From contig NW_024041484.1 of assembly GCF_014851395.1 (NCBI RefSeq), positions 502,499 through 566,498 of the forward strand: a stretch of 64,000 bases of DNA, written 5' to 3'. This document shows, one piece after another, positions 35,245-45,472 of the stretch (its first letter is position 1; every line of letters starts with the position of its first letter). Made by a program: the position numbers and the translations under genes. The notes under the pieces are model-generated. The model saw nothing but the letters and a program-made list of their open reading frames with translations, had not been told where the DNA came from and searched no databases. Source of the DNA: Micropterus salmoides (Eukaryota; Chordata; Actinopteri; Centrarchiformes; Centrarchidae).

Positions 35245-35481
35245 GTTTTAGGAATGGTGAGAGTCCCGATCTACACCACGAAAGGCCTTGCGTCTTACCT
35301 GTCGCACTCTTTCATCGGCAACGCTCGTGCCCAGTTGGTCGACTCTCTGCTACGCTTCAACCTAGTTGGCCCAAGGGAGTTGCACAAAGCCCTCACATAC
35401 TCTCTGAAGATACACACACAAACGGCAGAGGACCTGCAAGCGGCCCTCACACTGACAGAGACTAAATGGAAACCGCTTTGA
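35245..35481 (+). CDS. nudt16: nudt16-like Nudix hydrolase, last coding exon
   Basis: Acceptor CTGTCTCCAG ends at 35244 and the exon is in phase with the preceding one. It encodes VLGMVRVPIYT, then SYLSHSFIGNARAQLVDSLL and a C-terminal tail, ending in TGA at 35479-35481. The VRVPLYT and NSFIG-AREQL segments are hallmarks of the NUDT16 C-terminus. The tail after the conserved part (about 35 residues, with LHKALTYSLKIHTQ) is longer than I remember for the mammalian protein. Confidence 0.9.
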   Translation, partial: VLGMVRVPIYTTKGLASYLSHSFIGNARAQLVDSLLRFNLVGPRELHKALTYSLKIHTQTAEDLQAALTLTETKWKPL

Positions 35482-35654
35482 AACACATCTGCCACAGCAC
35501 ATCCTCTCAAGCATGCACATCGATACAGTTTGGCCATCAGCAGACTAAACACAATAGTTCATTGTCACACTTAATCATAAACACACTGTCATACTGATAC
35601 TAAGCGTGTGACTCATAATTGTCTATGTGCATCAAACCTTGAACCTTGAACGGA

Positions 35655-35660
35655 AATAAA
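35655..35660 (+). terminator. Candidate polyadenylation signal of nudt16-like gene
   Basis: AATAAA lies about 175 bp downstream of the stop codon and is the first canonical signal after it. Assignment is by position only. Confidence 0.5.
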
Positions 35661-36936
35661 TAATTTACACTCATCATATTTCAATGTTATAGTAACAGTC
35701 CCTCATCAAAACCTTTTATATCTTCATTTTATGAAGATGACTGTAGCTTCTTGCAAGCTAGTGAAAGTGCATAAAAAATGACAGACAATAAAGGCAACAC
35801 TTGACAATAATTCAGAACTCCCACCTGAAGTGACGTCGTTTCTGATGATGGCAGCTGGATCAGCTATACAGGATAGGGGAGGGAATAAGGTACACATGTG
35901 CTGATCTGTGATGAGTGGGTTGGAGGTGACTTGGTGGTGGTGGATGGGTAGTGAATTGCAAATCTGCATAATTTTCAAGAAATGAACATGCTGGTAAAGT
36001 GTGGAATGGCTCAGATGTAGAAAAGGGATAAAAATATGTCCTCGTGACAATAATAAAATAATTGAATGTATTTTTTTTTACAACAAAATCACCCTAACAA
36101 ACAAATATTAATCAGTTTATTCACTTGTGATATCACAGAAGTGGCTCACATATTGATTATTCTTGTGCATTCCTCTCTTTATGTTTTGTTGAATATTTGG
36201 TATCGCTAATACTCCTCCATTTTATAACTACATGTGGCTGCAGGGGGAATAGATAGGACTCAATTTCATAGAGTTATATTGGTGATGTTTTTTATTTTTA
36301 TTTATTTTCTGGCTGTGCAGTGGCCAGTACAACATTACATCTCTGTTTCTTTCACAGACAGTGGATGAGAATCACAATTTTTAAAATGAATGGAACTAAT
36401 GATTGGTTTGGGGCAAATTTCTGCACCATAATATATTTCTCTCCCTCTTCCCTCCTCTATCGTTAGCTCGCTCTACCTCTCTCACTCTTTATCTCCTCAG
36501 CTTCGTGCCAACTGGATAGCCATCAATTTCCTAGGCCCATTTTTAATTTCCTGTCCACTGTCAGTGTGAGCTGTCTCTGTGGCAGAGGAGGAGAACATAG
36601 AGAGTGAGAAAGAGACCCCCAGTAGCAACCACTCACTTGATGTTTCCCTGGGACTCATCCAGCTCTGTTCTAATCTTATTGCTTCTCTAAGGCTGTGAGA
36701 CTCCTTAATTCATCCTCAGACATCCACCATGTAAAATACTGACTTATTATTTATTCACATCCTTTATTCTACTGTATATCATTTTTGTTTATAAAAATTG
36801 TTTTTCTGAGTAGAATAACTTAATCTTAACAACTTAATCTTGTTATACAACCATGTGTTGTAAAATTACAAATAAATCTACTTTGTACCTTTTCTATTGA
36901 TAGAGAAGACAAAAGAGTAAAGTCACATAGAAGATA
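35661..36936. other. Intergenic sequence, no gene seen
   Basis: AT-rich sequence with a purine-rich part near 36570-36620 but no supported feature. Confidence 0.4.
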
Positions 36937-39900
36937 CACTGGCCACAATAAAAGGCCTCTTGAAAATGTGCTGTTTCACTGTATTGGGCGGGGGCCAAGA
37001 AACCAGTCAGTATCTGGTGTGACCACCATTTACCTCAGGCAGTGCAACACATCTCCTTGACATAGAGTTGATCAGGTTGTTGATTGTGGCATGTGGAATG
37101 TTGGTCCACTCCTCTTCTATGACTATAATTTTGTTTTTAATCTGTCTTTTTCCTTTTTTTTATGGAAACTCATCTAATTATGATCACCTATGACAGAAAT
37201 ACATTAATCAGTATTGGAAAAGAAAGTGCGGGGACTAGACTGAGGACAACGGATCTGGAAACGATAACTAGCAACGGCATCTCCCTAGAAAACAAGCAGA
37301 CAAGCCGGAGGAAAAATCGGAGAAGGAAGAGAGGAAAGAGAGCGGGGAGAAGAGTGAAACTACATAAGTTACTTTCCCACTCCCCAGCCTTCTCCTGACT
37401 TATGTCCAGTAATTGGAGAGTAAAACTGAGGAAATAAGACTAAGGCTTGCTAAGCAACGGAAAAGGAGAGACTGCTGTGCCCTCATCTTCACAGAGATCG
37501 GGCTGCACAGCAGTGTACCTGAGGAAGCTGTCACACTTGACAGGAGGAATTTATTCTGTGCAGACAGGACACTAGTGTCCGATAAGACGAGGGGAGGAGG
37601 ATTGTGTATCTGCATAAATAATGCTTGTGGATGGTCAATGTTTACCAGATGTGGAATTTTTGATGTTGAGATGTCGGCCATATTATCTGCCCAGAGAATT
37701 CTCCAGTGTTTTTGTAGTTGCTGTTTACATTCCTCCAGATGCAAATTCAAAAAATGCACTACAGGAACAGTATGAGGTCATCAGCAGTCACAACCTGATG
37801 GTGTTTGTATTGTTGCTGGTGATTTTAATCAAACAAATCTCAGAACAGTATTACCTAAATTCCACCAGCATGTCCACATCCCCACCAGAGGAACAAACAC
37901 ACTGGACCACGTCCACACCAATATTCCTGGCTGTTACAAAGCCCTCCCCCGTCCCCATTTTGGTTTATCAGACCATATTTCTCTGCTTCTTTAGCCCACT
38001 TACACCCAGCTGATTAAAAGGGTCAAACCAACAATTAAAACAGTCAAAGTGTAGACAGATGAATCTACAGCAGCTCTGCAGGACTGTTTTGGGCACACGG
38101 ACTGGAGTATGTTCAGAGAGGCCGCTGCCCAGGAGAGCCACACCAACCTTGAGGAATATACCTCGTCAGTGACATGATACATCAGCAAATGTGTTGATGA
38201 TGTGGTGATCACTAAAACCAACCCAATCAGAAAGTCTGGATGAATGGAGAGGTGAGGGCTCTGTCCAGAGCCAAAAAAGCTGCTTTTCGGTTGGGTGATA
38301 AAGAAGCTTATAGCACCGCCAGAGCGAGACTGAAAGCTGGAAGCATCAGCATAGACTGGAGAGAGACCTCAACACAAACAACACCAAAGATCAAAAACAT
38401 CACAGGCTTCAAAAGCAGGAGCTCCCCCATCATGTGTGAGGCCACATTACCAGATGAACTTAACACCTTTTATGCTCACTTTGATCTCCTCAACAAGGAC
38501 TCCGCTATAAAGTCTACTCCACCTCCAGAGGACCGGACACTGTCAGTATCCACAGCAGATGTGAGGAGAGTCCTGCTGAGAGTAAATCAGGTAGGCCTGA
38601 TAATATTCCTGGCTGTAACTAAAAACCTGAGCCAATCAGCTAGTTGATTTTATTACTGACATTTTCAACATCTCACTATCTCAAGAGAGGGTTCCCACCT
38701 GCTTCAAGACAGCCACCATCATTCTTGTACCTAAAAGTCTGCAGTGTCTAGTCTGAACGACTACAGTCCTGTGGCTCTCAACCTCATTAGGATGAAGTGC
38801 TTTGAGAAACTGGTTCTTGCTTTGAGAAACTGGTTCTTCAGCACAAAATAACATAAAAACAACACCTACATCAGAATGCTGTTTGTGGCTTTCAGCTCAG
38901 CATTCAACACGATCTCCCCATGAAGCTGATCAGCAAACTCAGCACTCTGGGTTTAAATACAACACTCTGCAACTGGATATTGGCCTTCAATTTGGATTAG
39001 CGGACCCCCCCCCCCCCCATGGAGAGAACTGTTGTGAAGTTTGTGGATGACATCACCATCATCGGTCGGATTTCAAACAAGGATGAGACTTTATATCGGG
39101 AGGAAATTGATAATCTTGTACAGTGGTGCTCTGAGAACAACCTACTGCTCAACGTCAGCAAAACCAAGGAGCTGATCATTGATTTTAGGAAGAAGGAGAT
39201 AAAGACACACACTCCTGTCTACACCAGTGGAGCTGAGCTGGAGCAGATGAATAGTTTCAGGTTCCTGGGAATCAGCATCACTGAGAACCTCACATGGTCA
39301 TCTCACATATCCACGCTGGTGAAGAAAGCTCAGAAACGACTGTATTTCTTGAGGAAGCTTAGAAGGCCAAATTCCCACGCCAAGTTCTTGTCAGCTTTTA
39401 TAGAGGAGCAATAGAAAGCATCCTGACTGTAAACATCACAAACTGGCATGGGATGTGCACGGCCCAGGACCGGAGGGCTCTGCAGCGAGTGGTACCCATC
39501 TCCTGAGCATCAGTGAGGTGAGGTGCCTGCAGAGCCCAAAGGATACTAAAGGACATTATCCACCCAGCCACAGCCTGTTCACCCTGCTGCCTTCTGGGAA
39601 GAGATATAGAAGTTTCTGCTGCCACACCACCAGACTGCAGAGCAGCTTTTTCCCCCAAGCTATCAGACTCTTAAACTCTAATTCATCCCCAGCACTCGTC
39701 CATAATTGTAGTTTATTTTTGTTTACCATATTTTGTAATTGATTCTTTATTAATGTATATTGTCTGCTATGTAGCAGAAGGTAGTTACAAAACACAATGT
39801 CACTGAATAACTTGTTATATTGTGGCAATAAACCTACCTAATCTAACCCCATGGCCACCTTGGCCACTAGATCCACAATGCTGACATCAGCAAACCGCTC

Positions 39901-40447
39901 ACCCACACGCCATACGTCTGCCATCTACCCTGTACAGTGAAAACTGAGATTCATCTCTGAAGAGAACACCTCTCCAAAGTGCCAGACGCCAATGTGAGCA
40001 TTTGCCCACTCAAGTCGGTTACAATGACAAACAGGTCGAGATCCTGATGATGATGACGAGCATGCAGATGAGCTTCCTTGAGATGGTCCTGACAGTTTGT
40101 GCAGAAATTCTTTGGTTATGCAAACCAATTGTTGCAGCTGCTGTCCGGGTGGCTGGTCTCAAATGATCTTGGAGGTGAAGATGCTGGATGTGGAGGTCCT
40201 GGGCTGGTGTGGTTACATGTGGTCTGCGGTTGTGAGGCCAGTTTAATGTACTGCCAAATTGAAACTGAAACACCTTTGGAGACGGCTTATGGTAGAGATA
40301 TGAACATTCAATTTACGGGCAACAGCTCTGGTGCACATTCCTGCAGTCAGCATGCCAATTGGACGCTCCCTCAAAACTTGCGACATCTGTGGCATTGTGC
40401 TGTGTGTGGGAACTGCAAATTTTGGAGTGGCCTTTTATTGTGTGTTA
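36937..40447 (-). mobile_element. Tc1-like DNA transposon, decayed and split by a LINE
   Basis: The left end CACTGGCCACAATAAAAGGC follows a TA dinucleotide, and the right end has GGCCTTTTATTGTG in inverse orientation. The minus strand at 40390-39842 holds transposase pieces in the right order, including RPHNRRPRVTTPAQD, TIGLHNQRISAQTVR and RLEWANAHIGVWHFGEVFSS, which resemble the DNA-binding and early catalytic region of Tc1-like transposases. The C-terminal part continues at 37131-36960. A Rex1/Babar-like LINE (37132-39842) separates the two parts. It carries multiple stops and frameshifts. Confidence 0.7.
37132..39842 (+). mobile_element. Rex1/Babar-like (CR1 group) LINE nested in Tc1-like element
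   Basis: An endonuclease remnant appears at 37450-38010 (TRGGGLCICINNA, VFVVAVYIPPD). A middle region follows at 38230-38650. The reverse transcriptase C-terminal half lies at 39019-39414, with VVKFVDDITIIGRIS, VQWCSENNLLLNVSKTKEL and FLGISITENLTWSSHI. The end has LLPSGKRYRSF and SSFFPQAIRLLNS, typical of this group. The catalytic FADD motif reads FVDD. A C-homopolymer at about 39003-39017 marks a deletion or expansion site where part of the reverse transcriptase is missing. The copy is dead. The 3' end near TGTGGCAATAAACCTACC abuts the resumed Tc1-like sequence. Confidence 0.7.
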
Positions 40448-40564
40448 CAATAAAAGGCATGTACCCATGCTGTCTTATTAGCAACTTGATATGCCACATC
40501 TATGAGGTGGATGGATTATCTCGGCAAAGGAGAAGTGCTCACTAACACAGATTGTGACAGATTT

Positions 40565-40760
40565 GCAGTGGTGGAAGTAGTACTCAGTTTTATTACTGTA
40601 AAAGTACAGATACCACATGACAAATGTTACTCAAATAAAAGTAAAAGTCATCCAGTATAAACCTACCAAGTAAAAGTAAAAAAGTATCTGGTTTTAAAAT
40701 ACTTATGTAATCAAAAGTAAAAGTACTACACATCAAAATCTATTGATCTTACAAAACGAA
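40565..40760. mobile_element. hAT-like MITE (fish GGTGGAAG type)
   Basis: The segment begins CAGTGGTGGAAGTAGTACTC and continues with repeated AAGTAAAAGT words, the composition of a very common short non-autonomous fish element. The opposite end is not clearly preserved. Confidence 0.55.
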
Positions 40761-41294
40761 AATCTATTTTTTAGAATTCACTTAAGGCAGGTCGGAATAC
40801 AGCATTATCAGTTATAGTGAATCAGAATAAGGAAAACTGAGTTGCAAGAGGACAAATGGATATTTCCTATATGTGGGGAGGATAAGTCTGTGTTATTTCT
40901 CTGCTGTTGTAGTAGTATCCCCTTCAGACTGTCTGACAGACACAGAAACCCATTTGTGACTTTGGGTATGTTAAGATGAGACAAGGAGGCGGAAACCAAA
41001 CCTAACTGAAACACTTCTCAATTCACAATCTCACCAAAACCCACAACTTCAGCACCTCTCATAAAGTACAGCTCACAGTCCCAAGGTTGGCTTCAGTTTT
41101 CAGATGTTTATATTGCAAAACCCTACCAGCTACATTACCATTCAGTCACAGACTGGCTGTGTGTCTGCTGCACAGTCACACCTGACACCACAATGCTCTC
41201 ACTACAATCCTTCCTCTGTAAGAAGCCTGAATAGAAACCTCAGTAGTAAATAAAGGCCAGCTTTGTGCACTCCCACATGCTCTCGTGAACGCGC
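40761..41294. other. Flank of the piggyBac-linked block, no gene seen
   Basis: Ordinary AT-rich sequence with no supported frame. Base composition changes sharply to GC-rich at about 41285. Confidence 0.4.
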
Positions 41295-41316
41295 TTAACC
41301 CTTCCGCTGCCACGGC
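41295..41316 (+). repeat. piggyBac-type terminal motif with TTAA
   Basis: TTAACCCTTCCGCTGCCACG begins with the TTAA target used by piggyBac transposases and continues with CCCTT..CTGCC, the pattern seen at ends of known piggyBac-type elements. It lies exactly where the minus-strand transposase reading runs out, as expected for the element end beside the 3' end of the transposase. No matching inverted end was found inside the window. Confidence 0.65.
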
Positions 41317-42186
41317 TTTGCATAGACACGCCTCGTCCTCCTCGGGGTCAAAGTATCCCGCGATCCGCCTCGTCCCCCGTCTCTCCGCCGCAGGGAGGGG
41401 TTTCCTGGTGTAGACTTGCATCTTCCAGGCGTAGCTGGATTTGGCATCGCATGCGACCCAGGACTTGATGCTGTACTTGGCCGGCTTGCTGGACAGGGCA
41501 GCTCTCTGACCACGGCCAGTTTGTCCGCAGCGCGTCTCGTGGTCCTCGAATCGCAGCAGTGTTGAGTACGCGTAAAAGACCTAGAAGGGCATCGTGGCCC
41601 GGAATACGGCCCATCCGCTCTTGGCGTCCCACAGACTGGCTGCTTCGAACTGTACACACCGGCCAAGATGAGCAGGCCGACGTAGGCGCGCAGGTGGGTC
41701 TCGTCCATGCCCTTCCACCAGCTGTATCGTTGTCCATATTTTCGACGACCGGCCTCCAGGTTAGTCATCTCCAAAATGAGCTTCTCGATTGCAGGCATGA
41801 ACAACAGGCGGAACTTGGAGATGATGTCACAGGCAAGGGACACGGTGTACGGGGTGGGTCCCGGGGTGGTGGTGGTGGCGCTTGCTGCGGATGCTGCTGA
41901 CGGTTCTGATGCTGCTGACGGTGCTGATGCTGCGGTGCTCATAGTCGTCGCGTGTCCCCGTGTGAGATGCTGACCCGTGGAGGACCATGTGATTGCCCCG
42001 TTTTTGGACACAAATGTTAGTCTCTCTGCTTCTTCTTCCTCTTCTTATTCTTTCTTCTTCTCCTCCTACCTCTCCTTCTTCTTCATCATCTTGTTCTTCC
42101 TCGATCGAGGAGGCGAGAAAATCCCCAGAGTTGTTCCAAGGGGAACGGGTGGCCGTTTTGACCCGGTCTGGACAGCGCAAAGGCAC
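41317..42186 (-). pseudogene. piggyBac-type transposase, internally deleted
   Basis: Read on the minus strand, the gene has an acidic N-terminal region (an SSIEEEQDDEEEGEVGGEEE stretch at about 42105), then NGAITWSSTG and TPYTVSLACDIISKF, then EMTNLEAGRRKYG and ETHLRAYVGLLILAGVY. These are the ordered landmarks of DDE_Tnp_1_7 (piggyBac) transposases. Near 41490-41420, in another frame, SKPAKYSIKSWVACDAKSSY is the conserved segment around the second catalytic Asp (codon 41448-41446). The regions for the first and third Asp and the C-terminal Cys-rich domain are missing, and at least two frameshifts are present. It would be catalytically dead. It immediately adjoins the virus-like genes at 42344-47970. 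Confidence 0.85.
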
Positions 42187-42400
42187 TGCATATTCGGAAA
42201 GTTGGGACTCACCCCTCTCTCGCCCATCTGTCTGACAACTCGCGGGTACATGCAGCGCCCTCGTGCTGTCCAGACCGGGTCAAAACGGCCGCTCGGTCCC
42301 CTCGGAACTACTTGGGGGGGGGGGGTTTCTCGCCTCCTAGAATATGCAGCGCCCTCGCGCTGTCCAGACCGGGTATAAACAGCCGCTCGCTCATTCGGAA
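42126..42400. promoter_or_regulatory. Three-copy 60-bp repeat between divergent genes
   Basis: A GC-rich unit with GCTGTCCAGACCGGGT and AAAACGGCCGCTCGG occurs three times: inverted at about 42126-42190, direct at 42252-42312 and direct at 42341-42402. The inverted copy faces the transposase and the last copy faces the plus-strand frame, so the units could be a shared promoter module. The third copy has TATAAA (about 42374) where the others have TCAAAA. Copies 2 and 3 are separated by a G-homopolymer. The regulatory role is inference. Confidence 0.5.
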
Positions 42401-43000
42401 CTCTTTGAGGACCTTCTGGATGAGCGTGGCGACATAGCTTTAAAAGCAAATGTAGCTAGATACCTGTACCTAGGCGGGATCAGGGGCTCTCTCTACAGCG
42501 CCTTTCTGTGCAGGTTCTTCGAGTCGGCCGCTCGGAACGAATTGGATGGGCTCGCGCTTGCTGTAGACAAAGACAAAGACTGTCCTGGCAAAACCGTCAG
42601 TTACATCTTCGAAACGATGTGCCGCGTGTCGGACGAGACTCAGCAGCAAGGGTCCGAGTCGTATGAATCTCCTTGTACCAGTGACAAGAGGAAGATCTCG
42701 TGCCTGGAGGAGCCGGGCAAAGAACACAAAAGGGTCTTGAACGACATCGCTCGGTTGAGTAAGGTGTACATGGATGGAAGGGTACCCCGGGACAGTTACG
42801 GTTGGTTCCTGAGGTTGAACAGCGCAGGTCGTCACTTTTTCATGCGCATCAAGAGAGGCGTCATCGAAGACGAAGGAGAAAGACTGAGAAAGATGATATT
42901 CATGGCGTTGTGCGGCACCGATCATAACATAGTGCCGATGGGACTGGGGATAAAGAGACTGATGACAGGAGTGGTAACCAACCGCAAGTTGTGTCGCTAA
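42344..43000 (+). CDS. Virus-like hypothetical protein, intact 218-codon frame
   Basis: This is the longest uninterrupted plus-strand frame of the piggyBac-linked block. The encoded protein is highly charged and predicted helical, with landmarks VARYLYLGGIRGSLYSAFLC, NDIARLSKVYMDGRVPRDSY and HFFMRIKRGVIEDEGERLRK. It has no signal peptide or membrane segment, and I recognise no family. The ATG at 42344 lies in the repeat, upstream of the TATAAA word at 42374, so the true start is doubtful; the next in-frame Met is about 90 codons in. The TAA stop at 42998-43000 overlaps the stop of the minus-strand gene, a compact arrangement more like a large DNA virus than fish genes. Confidence 0.55.
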   Translation: MQRPRAVQTGYKQPLAHSELFEDLLDERGDIALKANVARYLYLGGIRGSLYSAFLCRFFESAARNELDGLALAVDKDKDCPGKTVSYIFETMCRVSDETQQQGSESYESPCTSDKRKISCLEEPGKEHKRVLNDIARLSKVYMDGRVPRDSYGWFLRLNSAGRHFFMRIKRGVIEDEGERLRKMIFMALCGTDHNIVPMGLGIKRLMTGVVTNRKLCR

Positions 43001-44697
43001 ATCCTGTGTGTCAACGCGGTGGGCTCAAACTGCTCGCTCACGTCGTACCAGCTCCGCGGCTGTACCTTGGAGAAGGCGCAGTGGCCGTTCAAGCAGGTCA
43101 TTGTGAGAGCATTCTGGTTGCTCAGGTTAAACTCATTGTTCAGATTAGGATCTTGCTCTCTGTGTATGATTTGGGTGTGCACGGTGTCATCTCCGGTCAC
43201 ACTAGCCTCAGTGCGGTACACTTGAGCTCCCAGGATCGGGAGGAAGTCCAGTACATGAGATTACAATAGTCTACATCATCCAGTGTGAAGGTCCTCGGGT
43301 AGCCCTGCTCTGTAAGTCCACGCGCATTGACGTTGAAACACAATGGCATGGAGGCTATGACCGAGTTGTTTCTTTTCCCCACGATGTCTTTAAAAAGTCC
43401 AATAGGCCGTTAAACAAGTTCTCCTATTGCACCAAAACGGTTCGTTCGTCGGGCTTAAGGGTCCCAGTAATCTCTTTCTCTGCGAGCATACTCCATATGT
43501 AAACGGCGCAGATCGGGTCTGCTACCCACGACCAATACAATCTTCCCTTGGTCCAGTCGTCATTCGTCAATGTTTCACAGCGTTCTCCCTGCAGGACAGC
43601 CTGTCTCATTACCAACATTGTGTCCAGACCCTGAGTGTGATAAAGCCCCTGTTCTATGAATTCCAAGTTGTGTCTCATCTCCTTAGTGTGCTCCGTGCTA
43701 CCAAAGTGAGCGAGTAACTCGCTGCCGATCTGAGCGATTTTGCTCTCGATGCTGTTCAAGTACGAGGAGTTGAAAAGCGCCACCCTGGGTCTGACGATCT
43801 AGCGCTCGGTCTCAACGTTTCCACCGTTGTGGTTATCCTATGGACGAGGTACCACCATGTTGCGGGTTTCGAACTCTAGCACAGACGCGGGGTTCTTTAT
43901 CTTATCGTACCAGTGCCTGCTGCGTGCAAGACGAGCCAGATCTTGTACGAGAATTGCGTTGGGATTGCCTCTCATCAACGCGTTGACATCGGTTTGCAGT
44001 CTCTGTCGACGCTCTCCTGTGAACAGCTCTTTCGGGTTACCCACGGGGTGCAGGCTCCCCAGTACCCTGTGAGCGTTTTCCAGTGCGCACTGTCATCATC
44101 TCTGTCTTTGTCCTCCTGATCAGGACCCACTAGCCCTTCCTCGGTCGATTTGAGAAATTCCTCTGTACAGTTTCTCATGGGTCGAGAGACAAGCAGCTGA
44201 GAGGGTCTAGGAAGCATGGGTCGAGAGACTGGCCGTCTATCGTAATCCTGAGTCACTGCTGCTTTGAGTACAGCTGTACCTTCCCCTTGATCCTCCACAG
44301 AGGTTCCAAGCTGAGCTCTGTCAGGTCAGGGAGACTTTCGTCCAGAATGACTTTTTGGTCGAGGGCATGACCGTATATAGTGATATCTCTGTCGGTACAA
44401 ACTTGTCTCGCAGCGTCTGAATGAACTTGTTGATTTGTGTATGGGCTCGAGCCTTAACCCTGCACTCCCTTTGTGCTTCTCGGTGGGCCTGTACTTTACA
44501 AATGTGTACCTGTGGCCTAGCGACGCTACTCCGATGAGGTAGTCGAGGGTCATCGCGTCTTCTCATACGGTTTCCAAGATTCTACCCTTGGACTCGTGAA
44601 CGGATTGCTGCTGAGGATGGTGCTGAGGAGGCCCAGGCGGCGCAGGAGGACAGGTGTTGACCGGCGTCGTGGCGGGTTGATACGAGTAGGATAACAT
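42997..44697 (-). pseudogene. Virus-like gene relic with Pro-rich N-terminus, possible structural protein
   Basis: A frame starts with ATG at 44697, has a Pro/Gln-rich leader (PPAPPGPPQHHPQQQ), an in-frame TGA at codon 45, and continues past 44553 with TLDYLIGVASLGHRYTFVKY. After several frameshifts the protein-like reading resumes at 44044 (NPKELFTGERRQRLQ), 43783 (FNSSYLNSIESKIAQIGSEL, WSWVADPICAVYIWSM), 43382 (ASMPLCFNVNARGL) and 43221 (SKVQPRSWYDVSEQF), ending at 42997. The pieces are collinear on one strand and intronless, so I treat them as one decayed gene of about 1.7 kb, possibly two. I cannot identify the family. A herpesvirus-like capsid or other structural protein is a guess from context only. 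Confidence 0.5.
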
Positions 44698-45171
44698 GGT
44701 TCAGTAACTTAACTGTAAAGCCAGAAAGGAAACGTGCTGTCGAGAGCTCAAGAGAATTCGCCGTCCGAGTGGAAGTGTTTCAGTTGTAGATCCGTGAGAC
44801 TTTGCCCGATCTCACACGTGCTCGCTAAACTCTGAGGTCTGTAAATAGGGTGGCTCCAACCTGTGCTGTCCTCCACTATTCACCTAGGAGTCTCTGAGTG
44901 ATCCAAGGACTGCCACGCTGGCACTCTATGACCCCTCTCCTCAATCTCAAACAAGACATGTTTCTAAAACTCTGAGGTCTTGAAAGACATATAACAACAG
45001 GGACAAAGTGCGTAACCACCGCAGGGGTCCTGGTGTGTAGAATCATCATCGTCCAAGACCTCGTTCGCCTCTCTCAGCACTCCCGATGGGACAGTGAATT
45101 CGGCTGTCTTGATGGAGGCGGATCCTTCATTTTCACTATTGATAACTGAGACTGTTTAGGTCTCACAGGTC
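44698..45171. other. Spacer between virus-like genes
   Basis: No long frame is present. The composition remains GC-rich as in the flanking virus-like genes, so it is probably a degraded gene or regulatory region of the same block. Confidence 0.35.
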
Positions 45172-45357
45172 TCACAGCTCCTTGACCTGAGTCTGTATGT
45201 TGATCTCGGCCCTGCTCTTGGTAGCGCACCGTTCCGCTGTTGCTAGTAGTGATTCAAAGTGTTTGTTCACTATGTGCCATACCCTTAGAATCGAGTCTTT
45301 AGAATCTGCAGTGGGCGCAGCTACCTGGGAGCCTACGGTGAAGTTGTCACTTGACAT
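45172..45357 (-). pseudogene. Short virus-like frame, start region of an unknown gene
   Basis: A 61-codon frame with a good ATG at 45357 encodes a mostly helical protein (SILRVWHIVNKHFESLLATA) and stops at 45172. An A/T-rich stretch with TAGAATAAAGG lies just upstream. It could be a complete small protein or a truncated N-terminus. No family recognised. Confidence 0.35.
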
Positions 45358-45472
45358 GGCTGCTGTTGCAAAAGGCTACCTTTATTCTAATTGATATGCC
45401 ACCTATCTTAAGTATCTTGTGAGATGCGCCCTTTCGAGAGCTTTGGCCACCGAGAAGTTGTGTGTGTTATTG

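Noticed and set aside
39003..39017. C-homopolymer as a biological signal
   Set aside because: It sits at a LINE internal junction and is more likely a slippage or sequencing feature.
41559..41973. Plus-strand frames of 88-113 codons over the transposase
   Set aside because: They lie antisense to clear piggyBac motifs and have no recognisable content of their own.
42997..44697. Firm naming of the relic as a herpesvirus major capsid protein
   Set aside because: Context makes a structural protein plausible, but the length is too short for a full capsid protein and I recognise no diagnostic motif, so I left it unnamed.
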